Positions 24,550 through 31,013 of a DNA stretch of 39,843 nt are shown one piece after another. The DNA is taken from positions 1 to 39,843 of the IMG/VR virus record IMGVR_UViG_3300032954_000044; one strand, 5' to 3'. Under the pieces are notes generated by a model. It saw only the letters and a list, made by a program, of their open reading frames with translations, was not told where the DNA came from and did no database searches. This DNA is from a virus. The stretch's first letter is position 1. Each line of letters opens with the position of its first letter. The position numbers and the translations under genes are program-made.

Positions 24550-24873
24550 TCATGCGGCGACCTCACCGCGTTGGCGCAGGTAGCTCGCCACGCGCCGCAG
24601 GCCGACGACCTCGACGCCCCATGACCGCTTGATATGTCGGGCGTGCGTGATCGTCTCGCCGCGGTTCAGATACGCCTCGCGGTCCGCGAGATAGAGCAGG
24701 TTCGAGAGCTTCGCGAACTCGATGCCGTCAGGGAACGACGCGAGGACGTACCGCACGAGGTTCAGCAGCCGGCCGCGCTCCGCGTGGGAGACGGCGAACG
24801 GACCGCCGTTGGAGGGGGCAGCGGTCCGTGTCGTGCTCGCCGTGGCGGACGTCACCCGCCGGGTACTCGCCAT
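24550..24873 (-). CDS. Short protein with Panacea/DUF4065-like motif
   Basis: 107 residues, ATG start. After a Ser/Thr/Ala-rich, basic N-terminus (~28 residues) comes RGRLLNLVRYVLASFPDGIEFAKLSNLLYLADREAYLNRG, then ETITHARHIKRSWGVEVVGL. The segment KLSNLLYLADREAYLNRGETIT resembles the central motif of Panacea (DUF4065/SocA-like) proteins, which in other systems act as antitoxins or protease adaptors. It is shorter than the family's usual 150-plus residues and no partner toxin is visible next to it. Family assignment is by eye and tentative. Confidence 0.6.
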   Translation of the reverse strand: MASTRRVTSATASTTRTAAPSNGGPFAVSHAERGRLLNLVRYVLASFPDGIEFAKLSNLLYLADREAYLNRGETITHARHIKRSWGVEVVGLRRVASYLRQRGEVAA

Positions 24874-24892
24874 GCGCCGACGAGCGTAGCTG

Positions 24893-24909
24893 CCCGGTTA
24901 CGCTCCGGG
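24893..24909 (-). repeat. Small inverted repeat in 70-bp gap
   Basis: CCCGG / CCGGG arms with a 7-nt loop in the gap 24874-24943, the only structured element there. No T-run follows. This gap is one of few real breaks in the packed minus-strand series and could hold a weak promoter for the membrane/lysis genes, but no convincing -35/-10 pair is visible. Confidence 0.25.
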
Positions 24910-24943
24910 AACGGCTATGGATTGGACAAAGCGAACGGGCAAT

Positions 24944-25726
24944 CTAGGCCGGATCGCCGTCCAGGTCCACTGTGCCAGACGATCGGATGACCACAGTCGT
25001 CCGGGCCTTGACGTCGATCGGCTCATCGAGCACGAGCGTGTGGCCTTCGATGTGGCCGCGGATCTGCACGGACTCTGGGAACGTCCCTTCCGGCGTGGCC
25101 CGGACATAGACCGCGAACGGCTCGATGGGATCGTTGTCGGTGCTGACCGGACACATGGAGTAGTGCGTGCCGAAGTCGCGCCAGTACGCGCCGTTCTTGC
25201 CGACGACGATGCGCTCGGGCATCGCGTCCTCGGTGGCAGGGAGGATGCGCGGTTCGAGGTTTCGTTGCATCCAACCGGGCCATGTCGCGATCTCCGCCGC
25301 TGCTGCCCGTGATTGCTCGACGTATTGCTGAGGCTTGGTCAGCAGACGCGCGTCCCCTGCGTCCGCCAGCACTTCCGAGATCAGGTTCAGATCTGCGACC
25401 GACTCCGGGATGATGTCGGACCGCGCCAGTTCGATGCCCGTCGTTGTAACGCCGTTATCCCAGTGCATCCTCCCGTTGATCTGGCCGGGGAACTGTGCGG
25501 ACCAATCCTCGACGGACAGCAGGCGTGCCGTGAACTCCACAATGTAGGAATCATCGCCCCATGGCTCGACAGCCTCGATCCTGATAGCGAAGCGTTGGCC
25601 GATGAGCGCGGAGAGCAGCACTTCCCCTTCTGCGCGGCGCTGGGCGCGCTCCCGCTCATACTTCGCCGCCTCGTAATGCCGAACCACCTCGCGAGCCGCG
25701 GTGATGTCCTCGGGTTCGTCGCTCAC
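24944..25726 (-). CDS. Hypothetical protein, 260 residues
   Basis: GTG start at 25726 overlapping the HTH gene stop (GTGA); ends TAG. A helical N-terminus (ITAAREVVRHYEAAKYERERAQRRAEGEVLL) is followed by a beta-rich region (FAIRIEAVEPWGDDSYIVEF, GQINGRMHWDNGVTTTG) and, near the C-terminus, GHIEGHTLVLDEPIDVKARTTVVI, which has the layout of small beta-barrel antitoxin-like domains. Two-domain soluble protein, function not recognised. Confidence 0.65.
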   Translation of the reverse strand: MSDEPEDITAAREVVRHYEAAKYERERAQRRAEGEVLLSALIGQRFAIRIEAVEPWGDDSYIVEFTARLLSVEDWSAQFPGQINGRMHWDNGVTTTGIELARSDIIPESVADLNLISEVLADAGDARLLTKPQQYVEQSRAAAAEIATWPGWMQRNLEPRILPATEDAMPERIVVGKNGAYWRDFGTHYSMCPVSTDNDPIEPFAVYVRATPEGTFPESVQIRGHIEGHTLVLDEPIDVKARTTVVIRSSGTVDLDGDPA

Positions 25727-25932
25727 GCCGTCACGCCCTCCAGTTCCCCGCGATGCGCCCAGCACGCCTGGGCCTCATCTTCGCATCCGCACCGCTCGAA
25801 CGCGCGCAGGAGCGTCCGGTGCACCGTCCACACCGACACGCCGAGCCGGTCTGCCGCCGCCTTCCGGGAACCCGTCTCGCAGCGAGCCTTGAGTACCTCG
25901 CGCTGGCGTGCGGAGAGGCGGGCGTGGGTCAT
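25723..25932 (-). CDS. Small LuxR/sigma-4-like HTH protein
   Basis: 69 residues from ATG at 25932; a longer reading from 25965 would cover an inverted repeat and has no better ribosome site. LSARQREVLKARCETGSRKAAADRLGVSVWTVHRTLLRAFER is a LuxR/sigma-region-4-type helix-turn-helix. It follows the attP region and leads into the 260-residue gene. It may control the late or lysis genes, which lack another visible regulator; this is inference. Confidence 0.7.
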   Translation of the reverse strand: MTHARLSARQREVLKARCETGSRKAAADRLGVSVWTVHRTLLRAFERCGCEDEAQACWAHRGELEGVTA

Positions 25933-25936
25933 CCCG

Positions 25937-25960
25937 CAGCATCCACCGCGGGGGATGCTG
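25937..25960. repeat. Perfect inverted repeat upstream of HTH gene
   Basis: CAGCATCC and GGATGCTG, 8-bp arms with an 8-nt spacer, ending 5 bases before the ATG of the small HTH gene. The left arm extends to CAGCATCCAC, which recurs twice on the far side of the attP core. It could be an operator for the HTH protein or an integrase arm-site pair. Confidence 0.55.
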
Positions 25961-25961
25961 T

Positions 25962-25997
25962 CCATCTGCCACGCTCAGGCCACGCGGTGCCAGATGG
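25962..25997. repeat. Imperfect hairpin CCATCTGCCAC / GTGCCAGATGG
   Basis: Arms of 11 bases with one mismatch and a 14-nt loop, between the attP core and the HTH gene. It may terminate or pause transcription arriving through attP, or be a recombination-protein site. No T-run. Confidence 0.4.
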
Positions 25998-26016
25998 GCT
26001 CATTCGTGCGGGGAAT

Positions 26017-26068
26017 TGGCTGGCGCGCCAGGATTCGAACCTGGAACCCCCTGATCCAGAGTCAGGGG
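26017..26068 (-). other. attP: attP core: 3' half of tRNA-Gln(CUG)
   Basis: Reading the minus strand, the sequence gives a perfect anticodon arm (CCTGA, loop CTCTGGA with anticodon CTG, TCAGG), a 5-nt variable loop, a perfect T arm (CCAGG, TTCGAAT, CCTGG), acceptor 3' strand CGCGCCA, discriminator G and encoded CCA. Upstream of the anticodon stem the match stops: no D arm and no 5' acceptor strand exist. A tRNA 3' half about 400 bp from an integrase gene is the classical attP identity block that restores the host tRNA on integration. A host tRNA-Gln(CUG) gene is therefore the expected attB. Confidence 0.85.
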
Positions 26069-26107
26069 TATTTCGTGCTTGGGACGTGTTCGGTTCGTGC
26101 GTGAGGT

Positions 26108-26464
26108 TCACGAGGCAGCATCCACGACAGCATCCACGGGCGGCGTGGGACCGTCACGGAGTGGTGCGTCATCGTCAGCGAAGACAGCCCGAACGCGCTT
26201 CTCGCGCAGGGCTGCGACGATGTCCGGGAGGGCGTTGCGGAGCGCAGTGATGCCCTCGAAGTCAGCGGTGCCCTGTTCTGACCACGGCCAACGGTTCGCG
26301 ATGTGCGGACCGTCACTGTCAAGGATGCCTAGTGGTCCGGCGGCGATGCTGTGACCGCGAGCAATGCCTCCATGATCCGGAAAGTCGGTATACGGGTTCC
26401 ACGGTCCCGGCGTCATCGCCGCGTCAATCTCGGCCAGCCGGTCCGCCAGCTCGTTCGCTGTCAC
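26108..26464 (-). CDS. Phage protein with ALRNALPDIVAALRE motif
   Basis: 118 residues from GTG at 26464 overlapping the integrase stop (GTGA). N-terminus TANELADRLAEIDAAMTPGPW and middle HIANRWPWSEQGTADFEGITALRNALPDIVAALREK are typical of small accessory proteins in many temperate phages; function unknown. The last codons (DAVVDAAS) overlie two copies of the repeat CAGCATCCAC beside attP. A 38-bp stretch of this gene (26200-26237) is repeated exactly at 32657-32694. Confidence 0.7.
   Translation of the reverse strand: MTANELADRLAEIDAAMTPGPWNPYTDFPDHGGIARGHSIAAGPLGILDSDGPHIANRWPWSEQGTADFEGITALRNALPDIVAALREKRVRAVFADDDAPLRDGPTPPVDAVVDAAS
26116..26137. repeat. Direct repeats CAGCATCCAC flanking attP
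   Basis: Two copies 12 bp apart (26116-26125 and 26128-26137) on one side of the attP core, with a third at 25937-25946 on the other side, all in the same orientation. Short direct repeats on both flanks of a core are the arrangement of arm-type sites bound by the N-terminal domain of tyrosine integrases. Confidence 0.5.
26200..26237. repeat. 38-bp exact direct repeat, copy 1
   Basis: Identical to 32657-32694, from TCTCGCGCAGG to GGGCGTTG. Both copies code for NALPDIVAALRE on the minus strand in otherwise different proteins. This points to domain shuffling by recombination between early-region genes. Confidence 0.85.
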
Positions 26465-27621
26465 TTCGCTTCCTCCTCGCGTTCTGTCGGCAGCAGCCGC
26501 GCGTCGATGGCATCCGCCGCGGCCTGCGATGTCGCGGACGGGTGGGCATAGCGGCCGGTCATCGTCACCGTGGAATGGCCGAGAACGGCCTGCGCCGAGC
26601 CGATGCCCACGGCCTCGGTGATCCACGTCGCCGCCATGTGACGCAGATCGTGGGGTCGCAGCCGCGGCACCTTCGCCTCATCGCAAAGCCGGTGCATCGC
26701 GTGAACCACCGTCGCCCCGGAGAGCGGTTCGCCATACACCTTCACCCCGTCGATGAGGTGGGCCTGCTGCGCGGTGAAGATGAGGTCGTGGTCGCGCCAG
26801 CGGTTGCCGTGCCTGAGCCGTTCCGCGGCCTGCGCCTTCGCCTGCGCTTTGAGTGCCGCCTGCGCCGCCAGGGACAGCCGGATGACGCGGTTGCTCGTCC
26901 GGGTCTTCGGCGCGACGAGCTCGAACCCTTCGCCTGCCCGGTACAGCAGGGTCTTTGATATGGCGAGCGTGCCAGCGGCCTTATCGAAGTCGGACCACCG
27001 CAAGGCGAGCGCCTCGCCGCGCCGAATCCCGGTGGTTGCCAGGAGCCGGAACAGCGGGCCCAGCCGGTCGTCCTCGAGTACCGCGAGCAGCCGCGCGACC
27101 TGCGCGTCGTCGAGCATCGTCGGCTGGCGGCGCTTCACGACCGGCCGATCCGCCCCGATGGCAGGGTTGTACGGGATGAGCCGCTTGCGGGTGACGGCGA
27201 CGTTCAGCGCCACGGACAGGACCCGCAGGGCGTAAGCGCGAGTGGGGGCTCGGACACCCCGAACTGCCAGATGCGCGAGCATGGCGTCGATGTCGAGGGG
27301 TCCCAGCTGGGACAGGAGTAGCCCACCAATGTTGGGTAGGACGTGCCGCTCCAGGACAGCATGATAGGACTCGGCGGTACGCTCGCGCACCGATAGGGAG
27401 TCGAGCCAACGTCGGAGGTAGGTGCCGACGGTGAGCCGCCGATCGGGTGGGCGCTGTCCTTCGGCGCGGGCTTTGAGCCAGTCATCCCGCTTGGCTCGCA
27501 CGATCTCCGGTGATGAGCCCGAGAGATACGCGCGGACGCGATGCTCGCGGCTTCCGTGGCCCGCCTGGACGGCCACCCGCCACCGCCCGTCGGGGAGTTG
27601 GTACGGTTCCGGCAGCTTCAT
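26461..27621 (-). CDS. int: Tyrosine recombinase integrase
   Basis: 386 residues. ATG at 27621 is chosen because of the strong GGAGGGAGA site just upstream; longer readings are in the xis gene. N-terminal ~55 residues: arm-binding-like beta domain (YQLPDGRWRVAVQAG). Residues ~60-155: SAM-like core-binding domain (TVGTYLRRWLDSL, YHAVLERHVLPNIGG). Catalytic domain with Arg200 in TTGIRRGEAL, Lys239 in PKTRTSN, His324 and Arg327 in HDLRH, His349 in GHST and Tyr358 in GRYAHP. Complete and normal in length. It inserts the phage into the host tRNA-Gln gene using the nearby attP. Confidence 0.95.
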   Translation of the reverse strand: MKLPEPYQLPDGRWRVAVQAGHGSREHRVRAYLSGSSPEIVRAKRDDWLKARAEGQRPPDRRLTVGTYLRRWLDSLSVRERTAESYHAVLERHVLPNIGGLLLSQLGPLDIDAMLAHLAVRGVRAPTRAYALRVLSVALNVAVTRKRLIPYNPAIGADRPVVKRRQPTMLDDAQVARLLAVLEDDRLGPLFRLLATTGIRRGEALALRWSDFDKAAGTLAISKTLLYRAGEGFELVAPKTRTSNRVIRLSLAAQAALKAQAKAQAAERLRHGNRWRDHDLIFTAQQAHLIDGVKVYGEPLSGATVVHAMHRLCDEAKVPRLRPHDLRHMAATWITEAVGIGSAQAVLGHSTVTMTGRYAHPSATSQAAADAIDARLLPTEREEEAK

Positions 27622-27832
27622 CGCTCTCCCTCCCGGCGAACGCGGACTCCCGCAGCGCCCAATCCTCCAGGGCGCGAACAGCGTAAAGCCGAATCCCGCC
27701 CCGCCGGATCGACGGCAGGAACCCGTCACGGGTCCATGCGTCCAGCGTCCCGACCCCGATCGACAGCCACTCAGCGGCTTCGGTCCGCGTGAGAACGGCT
27801 GGCGGGAGCTGGGCGAGGCGGGGCAGGCTCAT
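27482..27832 (-). CDS. Excisionase-like / MerR-type HTH_17 protein
   Basis: 116 residues from ATG at 27832, overlapping the previous stop as ATGA. Residues ~12-58 (AVLTRTEAAEWLSIGVGTLDAWTRDGFLPSI, then RLYAVRALEDW) are a winged helix of the excisionase/helix-turn-helix 17 family. The C-terminal ~50 residues are Arg/Pro/Gly-rich and overlap the integrase start by 140 bases in another frame. Order xis then int with overlap suggests joint expression. It likely directs excision; a regulator role cannot be excluded. Confidence 0.75.
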   Translation of the reverse strand: MSLPRLAQLPPAVLTRTEAAEWLSIGVGTLDAWTRDGFLPSIRRGGIRLYAVRALEDWALRESAFAGRESDEAAGTVPTPRRAVAGGRPGGPRKPRASRPRVSLGLITGDRASQAG

Positions 27833-28074
27833 TCGGTGGAGGACCGGGAAGCGGGATACGTCCATGGTCCGGTCGGCGCCACGCGATACAAGCCGGACGC
27901 TTCGATCCCAACGATGACGCCCTCTCGGCGTGAGTCCTCGAACACGAGAGTGACGAGCGTGCCGATCGGGAACGTCGTGTACGGATGTGTCGAGCCGACG
28001 AGCGTGCCGTCCGCTTCCGGCGGCCAGTTCACATCGGTGAAGAGGTCCCAGCGCACCACGCTTTCCGGGCTCAC
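27829..28074 (-). CDS. Small beta-rich hypothetical protein
   Basis: 81 residues, GTG start, 4-base overlaps at both ends. The core (IGTLVTLVFEDSRREGVIVGIEASGLYRV) looks like a small SH3-like beta barrel. It sits directly before the excisionase gene. Function unknown. Confidence 0.65.
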   Translation of the reverse strand: MSPESVVRWDLFTDVNWPPEADGTLVGSTHPYTTFPIGTLVTLVFEDSRREGVIVGIEASGLYRVAPTGPWTYPASRSSTE

Positions 28075-28295
28075 CTCGGCTCTCCGGTGGACGGATCAGG
28101 CCCGAAATGGTCGCCGCTGAGGATGGCGCGCAGGCCGCGCTCGAAACGGAAGTCCTCCGGGAAGAACACGTCCTGCACTCCGGCGCCGAGGCTGTTCGAC
28201 ACGAGCTGGCCGAGGCGCCAGTCCGGGTTCGCGTGCCACGCCTCGCGCAGCAGGTCCACGATGCGGTCGATGCGGTCCAGGTCCCTGACCATCAC
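28071..28295 (-). CDS. Small hypothetical protein, PDWRLGQL type
   Basis: 74 residues; GTG at 28295 is followed at once by ATG at 28292, and either may start translation. The pattern RDLDRIDRIVDLLREAWHANPDWRLGQLVSN, then DVFFPEDFRFERGL, is a recognisable small helical family seen in phages and bacteria (UPF/YihD-like), without an assigned function. Coupled to genes on both sides. Confidence 0.68.
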   Translation of the reverse strand: MMVRDLDRIDRIVDLLREAWHANPDWRLGQLVSNSLGAGVQDVFFPEDFRFERGLRAILSGDHFGPDPSTGEPR

Positions 28296-28894
28296 GCTCG
28301 TCCCTCCAGTTGCACTGTCACGTCACACAGGCCCATCGTCCAGGGGACGCCGCACACGCTCTCGAACGCCCCGACCGGCAGGTCCACGATGCGCCCGGCG
28401 CGCTGTTCGGCCTTGTCCGGGCCCGCGTCCGTCGAGATGAGCGTCTCGCATCCGCCGGCACCGCACACCCGGAATCGCCAGCCCGGACCGTCCGGCAGCG
28501 CGACCCATCGCTCGGAGTACTTCGGTCCGTAGGTCGACGCGATGCCGCGACGGAAGGTGTGCCCGGCGGCGGGACTTGAACCCGCAAACACCCGAGTGCT
28601 AACGGCAGCACGGGTCGCATCCGGCCGATCAGCGTCGCCGGGCTTGGGTTTGGACGCCGAGCTGGTCTTCGGCACAGGCGTCGGCCGTGGACGATTGGTC
28701 GGGGTCACGGCGACGGAGTCCCGTCCGTCGCTCGCCCGGATCGAGCTCGGCGTCCTGGACAGGCTCGCAGGGGTTCCACTCGCATCCGCCCGAAGAGGCG
28801 CGGTGGAGATTGCCTGAGAGCCTGTCCACGAGGCCGAGGCCGTGCCTGCGAGGAAGGCCAGGAGGATGATGAGCAGGTGCAGGGCGCCCTTCAT
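28292..28894 (-). CDS. Secreted RlpA-like (double-psi beta-barrel) protein
   Basis: 200 residues from ATG at 28894 (ATGA overlap). Residues 1-23 (KGALHLLIILLAFLAGTASA) are a signal peptide. Residues ~25-115 are a Ser/Thr/Pro-rich linker. Residues ~122-198 (GIASTYGPKYSERWVALP, CGAGGC, LISTDAGPDKAEQRAGRIVDL, GAFESVCG) follow the double-psi barrel of RlpA-type proteins, which act on or bind peptidoglycan; an Asp is present at STDAG. Four Cys could form disulfides outside the membrane. The linker-coding DNA contains a tRNA-like sequence. Possible roles: cell-wall remodelling during infection, or lysis. Confidence 0.7.
   Translation of the reverse strand: MKGALHLLIILLAFLAGTASASWTGSQAISTAPLRADASGTPASLSRTPSSIRASDGRDSVAVTPTNRPRPTPVPKTSSASKPKPGDADRPDATRAAVSTRVFAGSSPAAGHTFRRGIASTYGPKYSERWVALPDGPGWRFRVCGAGGCETLISTDAGPDKAEQRAGRIVDLPVGAFESVCGVPWTMGLCDVTVQLEGRA
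28562..28642 (-). other. tRNA-like sequence inside the RlpA-like gene
   Basis: On the coding strand a 7-bp acceptor stem (CCCGGCG with CGCCGGG) encloses 81 nt, with a perfect T arm: GCGGG, loop TTCAAGT, CCCGC. The centre folds as a 9-bp hairpin (ACCC-GTGCT with AGCAC-GGGT) with a 6-nt loop instead of a canonical anticodon arm, and the D arm is poor. The 3' end is CACA, not CCA. It lies in frame in the linker of the secreted protein (residues around RVFAGSSPAAGH). It is either a decayed tRNA gene captured by the coding region or a tRNA mimic. Confidence 0.5.
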
Positions 28895-29220
28895 CGCGCC
28901 TGCTCGATCCACCGGAGACACTCGCCGGACTTGACCTGCCGTGGCGTGCAGCGGATGACGCGGTAGCCCGCGACGGCTGCGAGGCTCGCCTTTTCGCAGT
29001 CGTTCTCCATCCCGGTCCCGGTGGAATGACGACCGCCGACGAATGCTCCGCCGTCCACTTCCACGAGCAGGCCCTTGCGGGCATCATCGGAATCGGCCCA
29101 GCGGCCGCGGACGTAGAAATCTGCGCGGAACCGTCGCGGTGGAGCAAACCGGTACTCCCTCGAGTGTGGGATGTCCGCCGCGCGGAGCTGCCACGCCAGC
29201 ATGTCCTCGGCCTCGCTCAT
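28891..29220 (-). CDS. VSR/DUF559-like PD-(D/E)XK endonuclease
   Basis: 109 residues from ATG at 29220 (ATGA overlap). SEAEDMLAWQLRAADIPHSREYRFAPPRRFRADFYV, then GLLVEVDGGAFVGG and ENDCEKASLAAVAGYRVIRCT. The acidic RADF, the E-x-D in VEVDGG, and Lys in CEKA match the active-site order of small single-domain nucleases related to VSR/DUF559. Likely a DNA-repair, recombination or host-DNA-degrading enzyme. Located among the early nucleotide/DNA modification genes. Confidence 0.75.
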   Translation of the reverse strand: MSEAEDMLAWQLRAADIPHSREYRFAPPRRFRADFYVRGRWADSDDARKGLLVEVDGGAFVGGRHSTGTGMENDCEKASLAAVAGYRVIRCTPRQVKSGECLRWIEQAR

Positions 29221-29285
29221 CGGGAGCGCCAGCCATAGGCTGCGAGTACGTCGGTGACGCCCTGGAGGAGCTGGGCCTCGGTCAT
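29217..29285 (-). CDS. 22-residue ORF before the nuclease gene
   Basis: ATG at 29285 to TGA at 29217, reading MTEAQLLQGVTDVLAAYGWR plus SR, with ATGA overlaps at both ends. The sequence resembles the opening helix of VRR-NUC-type nucleases, so it may be a remnant of another nuclease, or a real peptide that carries ribosomes to the nuclease start. Confidence 0.42.
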   Translation of the reverse strand: MTEAQLLQGVTDVLAAYGWRSR

Positions 29286-29674
29286 CGGTTCGCCAGTTCG
29301 AGCAGGACGTCGGCGTGGCACGGCTGGTCGAGCGGGCACCAGCAGACGAGGTCGTGGCCATGGAGCGGCATCAGGTCATCGTCAAAGTCCCGCCGGAACA
29401 TGACCGTGGCCCAGTAGCTAGCGCGCTCCGCGTTGACGAACGTGCCGATGGTGACGCGAGAGCCGTCGTCTTTGGTAGTCCATACCCCGTACGGTGTCTC
29501 GCGGTCCCATGCCGTCCGGTGTTCTGGCAACACCTCCCACGGGTTGCCCCATCGGCTCGGCCGGCCGACGTAGATCGCGCCCTCGGGCATCCGCCAGCCC
29601 TTCGTCCGTCGTCGCTGAATGCGGCGCGGCCCATCGGGTGACGACGTGGGAGCGGTCGGCACGGGGTGGGTCAC
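29282..29674 (-). CDS. DUF4326 family protein
   Basis: 130 residues from GTG at 29674 (a second in-frame GTG lies at 29677). The family pattern is clear: RRTKGWRMPEGAIYVGRPSRWGNPW, and near the end LVCWCPLDQPCHADVLLELAN. The CWC...PCHAD cluster is probably a metal site. DUF4326 proteins are common in phages and have no established biochemical role. Confidence 0.82.
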   Translation of the reverse strand: MTHPVPTAPTSSPDGPRRIQRRRTKGWRMPEGAIYVGRPSRWGNPWEVLPEHRTAWDRETPYGVWTTKDDGSRVTIGTFVNAERASYWATVMFRRDFDDDLMPLHGHDLVCWCPLDQPCHADVLLELANR

Positions 29675-30222
29675 CACGCACCGCGCTTTCGTTCGACGGT
29701 GACGATGGTGTCGTTGTGCCACCCGCCATGGGCCACAAGCAGGATTTCCGTGATGTCGAAGCCGCGGTCGATGCCGATGCCGCCGCTGTTCCAGCCGCAT
29801 GAGATGACGGTCGCGCCGGGCCGAGTCACACGGCCGATTTCGTCCTTGCAACGCGCCCAGAATGCCGCCTGCGTCGTCTCCTTCGTGACCGCCAGACCGA
29901 AACTCCGATAGACCTCGACGATCTGGCCGGGGCTATAGGGTGGGTCGAACAACACGCCGTCTGCCGAGGCGGAGGGCTGCGCGCGGAGAAAGTCGAGCGC
30001 GTCGAGGTGGTGCGTTGTCGGCATCGCCGGATTGAGGTCGTTGGTCAGGGTGCCGATGACGTGCAGGCCGGCGAACGGATTGAGCCAGTTCCCATCGTTG
30101 AGATAGCGGCCGATGAGCCGCGCGATCGGCGGGATGGTGAATGTCCACCGGTTCGGCATGGCCCACTCGCGGGACATGCGGCACTCCACGTCCGCCTCTG
30201 CGAACGGGCGCAGTGCGTTCAT
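29671..30222 (-). CDS. DNA methyltransferase, DPPY type (small)
   Basis: 183 residues from ATG at 30222; the longer frame upstream lies over the next gene. Motif IV is DPPY (ADGVLFDPPYSPGQ) and an SAM-site-like NPFAG precedes it (WLNPFAGLHVIGTLTNDLNP). The C-terminal strands (GATVISCGWNSGG, DITEILLVAHGG) complete a Rossmann-type core without a separate target-recognition domain. DPPY suggests amino-methylation (N6-A or N4-C). Likely role: protecting phage DNA from host restriction. Confidence 0.78.
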   Translation of the reverse strand: MNALRPFAEADVECRMSREWAMPNRWTFTIPPIARLIGRYLNDGNWLNPFAGLHVIGTLTNDLNPAMPTTHHLDALDFLRAQPSASADGVLFDPPYSPGQIVEVYRSFGLAVTKETTQAAFWARCKDEIGRVTRPGATVISCGWNSGGIGIDRGFDITEILLVAHGGWHNDTIVTVERKRGAW

Positions 30223-30256
30223 CGCGGCGCCACGGCTGTTCTCGGAGACTGGCGGG

Positions 30257-30991
30257 TCATGCTGGCCTCTGTCGTGCGATGAGACGTTGCGTTTCCTCGA
30301 AGGCGGCGCGGTTGCGCCTGGACTGCTCCTCTTCGGCAGCCTGCTGTGCGGCAGCTTTGGGATCGGCGACGACGGACCCGGAGAGCGGATACAGCGTGTT
30401 GTGGGCACTGAACACGAGCTGCGCGATGTCGGGCCGCTCGGTGCGATCGGCCACCATCGCGGCGATGACGCGCTTCGCGCCCTGATCCCGGACATCGGGG
30501 CCGAGCGTCTCATGGACCTTGGAGCCCGGACCGAACCCGTATGGCCTCCCGGTGCGCTTCTCCAGGTAGTCGACGACTTCGGTGAAGTCCGCGCGCGCGT
30601 CGGCTTGGCTTGGCTCGTCTCTACTCGTCTCGTCTCGTCTTAGGCCCGTAGTGCCGGGGCCGTTTGGGTCCCGGTTGGGGACCAGTTGGGGACCAGACGG
30701 GGGCCGAGTGGCGGCTTCCTTCCGACGGGTGCGCTCCGCATCGAGTCCGTGGATGCGGTAGCGCGCTCCGCCCCGCTGGTCGAAGTCCACAAGCCCCGCG
30801 AGGCTGAGGATCATCAGCGCCTTGCGGTTCACGTTGGCCGGGACGTGGGCACTGGCGGGCCATGCCTGGTCGGCTACCAGCAGCAGGCGCAGCCACGTCG
30901 CGAGAGCGCGGTCGTCGTCGTAGACGTTCGCGAACTTCTCGTCGTCGATGATCGACCAGTAGACCCGGGAGTAGGCGGCTCGCTCGCTCAT
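30257..30991 (-). CDS. Replication initiation-like winged-helix protein
   Basis: 244 residues from ATG at 30991. N-terminal ~75 residues (SRVYWSIIDDEKFANVYDDDRALATWLRLLL, then VNRKALMILSLAGLVDFD) form a winged helix as in phage replisome organisers. A charged linker (~95-125) is encoded by short GACGA direct repeats at 30613-30645. The C-terminal part (TEVVDYLEKRTGRPYGFGPGSK, RVIAAMVADRTERPDIAQ) resembles DnaD/O-protein-type conserved tails. No helicase or polymerase is visible in the window, so the phage likely recruits host replication proteins with this factor. Confidence 0.65.
   Translation of the reverse strand: MSERAAYSRVYWSIIDDEKFANVYDDDRALATWLRLLLVADQAWPASAHVPANVNRKALMILSLAGLVDFDQRGGARYRIHGLDAERTRRKEAATRPPSGPQLVPNRDPNGPGTTGLRRDETSRDEPSQADARADFTEVVDYLEKRTGRPYGFGPGSKVHETLGPDVRDQGAKRVIAAMVADRTERPDIAQLVFSAHNTLYPLSGSVVADPKAAAQQAAEEEQSRRNRAAFEETQRLIARQRPA
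30613..30645 (-). repeat. GACGA tandem repeats within replication gene
   Basis: The coding strand shows GACGA-GACGA-GACGA, GTAGA, GACGA in the linker of the replication protein (residues RRDETSRDE). Lambdoid phages carry their origin iterons inside the O gene linker, so this is a candidate origin, though the repeats are short. Confidence 0.35.
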
Positions 30992-31013
30992 GCGAGCACC
31001 GACTGGCGTACAG

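Noticed and set aside
25962-25997. Rho-independent terminator before the HTH gene
   Set aside because: Hairpin is imperfect and lacks a T-run on either strand, so it is recorded only as an inverted repeat.
26017-26090. Complete tRNA-Gln gene
   Set aside because: Only the 3' half is present; no D arm or 5' acceptor strand follows on the expected side, so it is an attP identity block.
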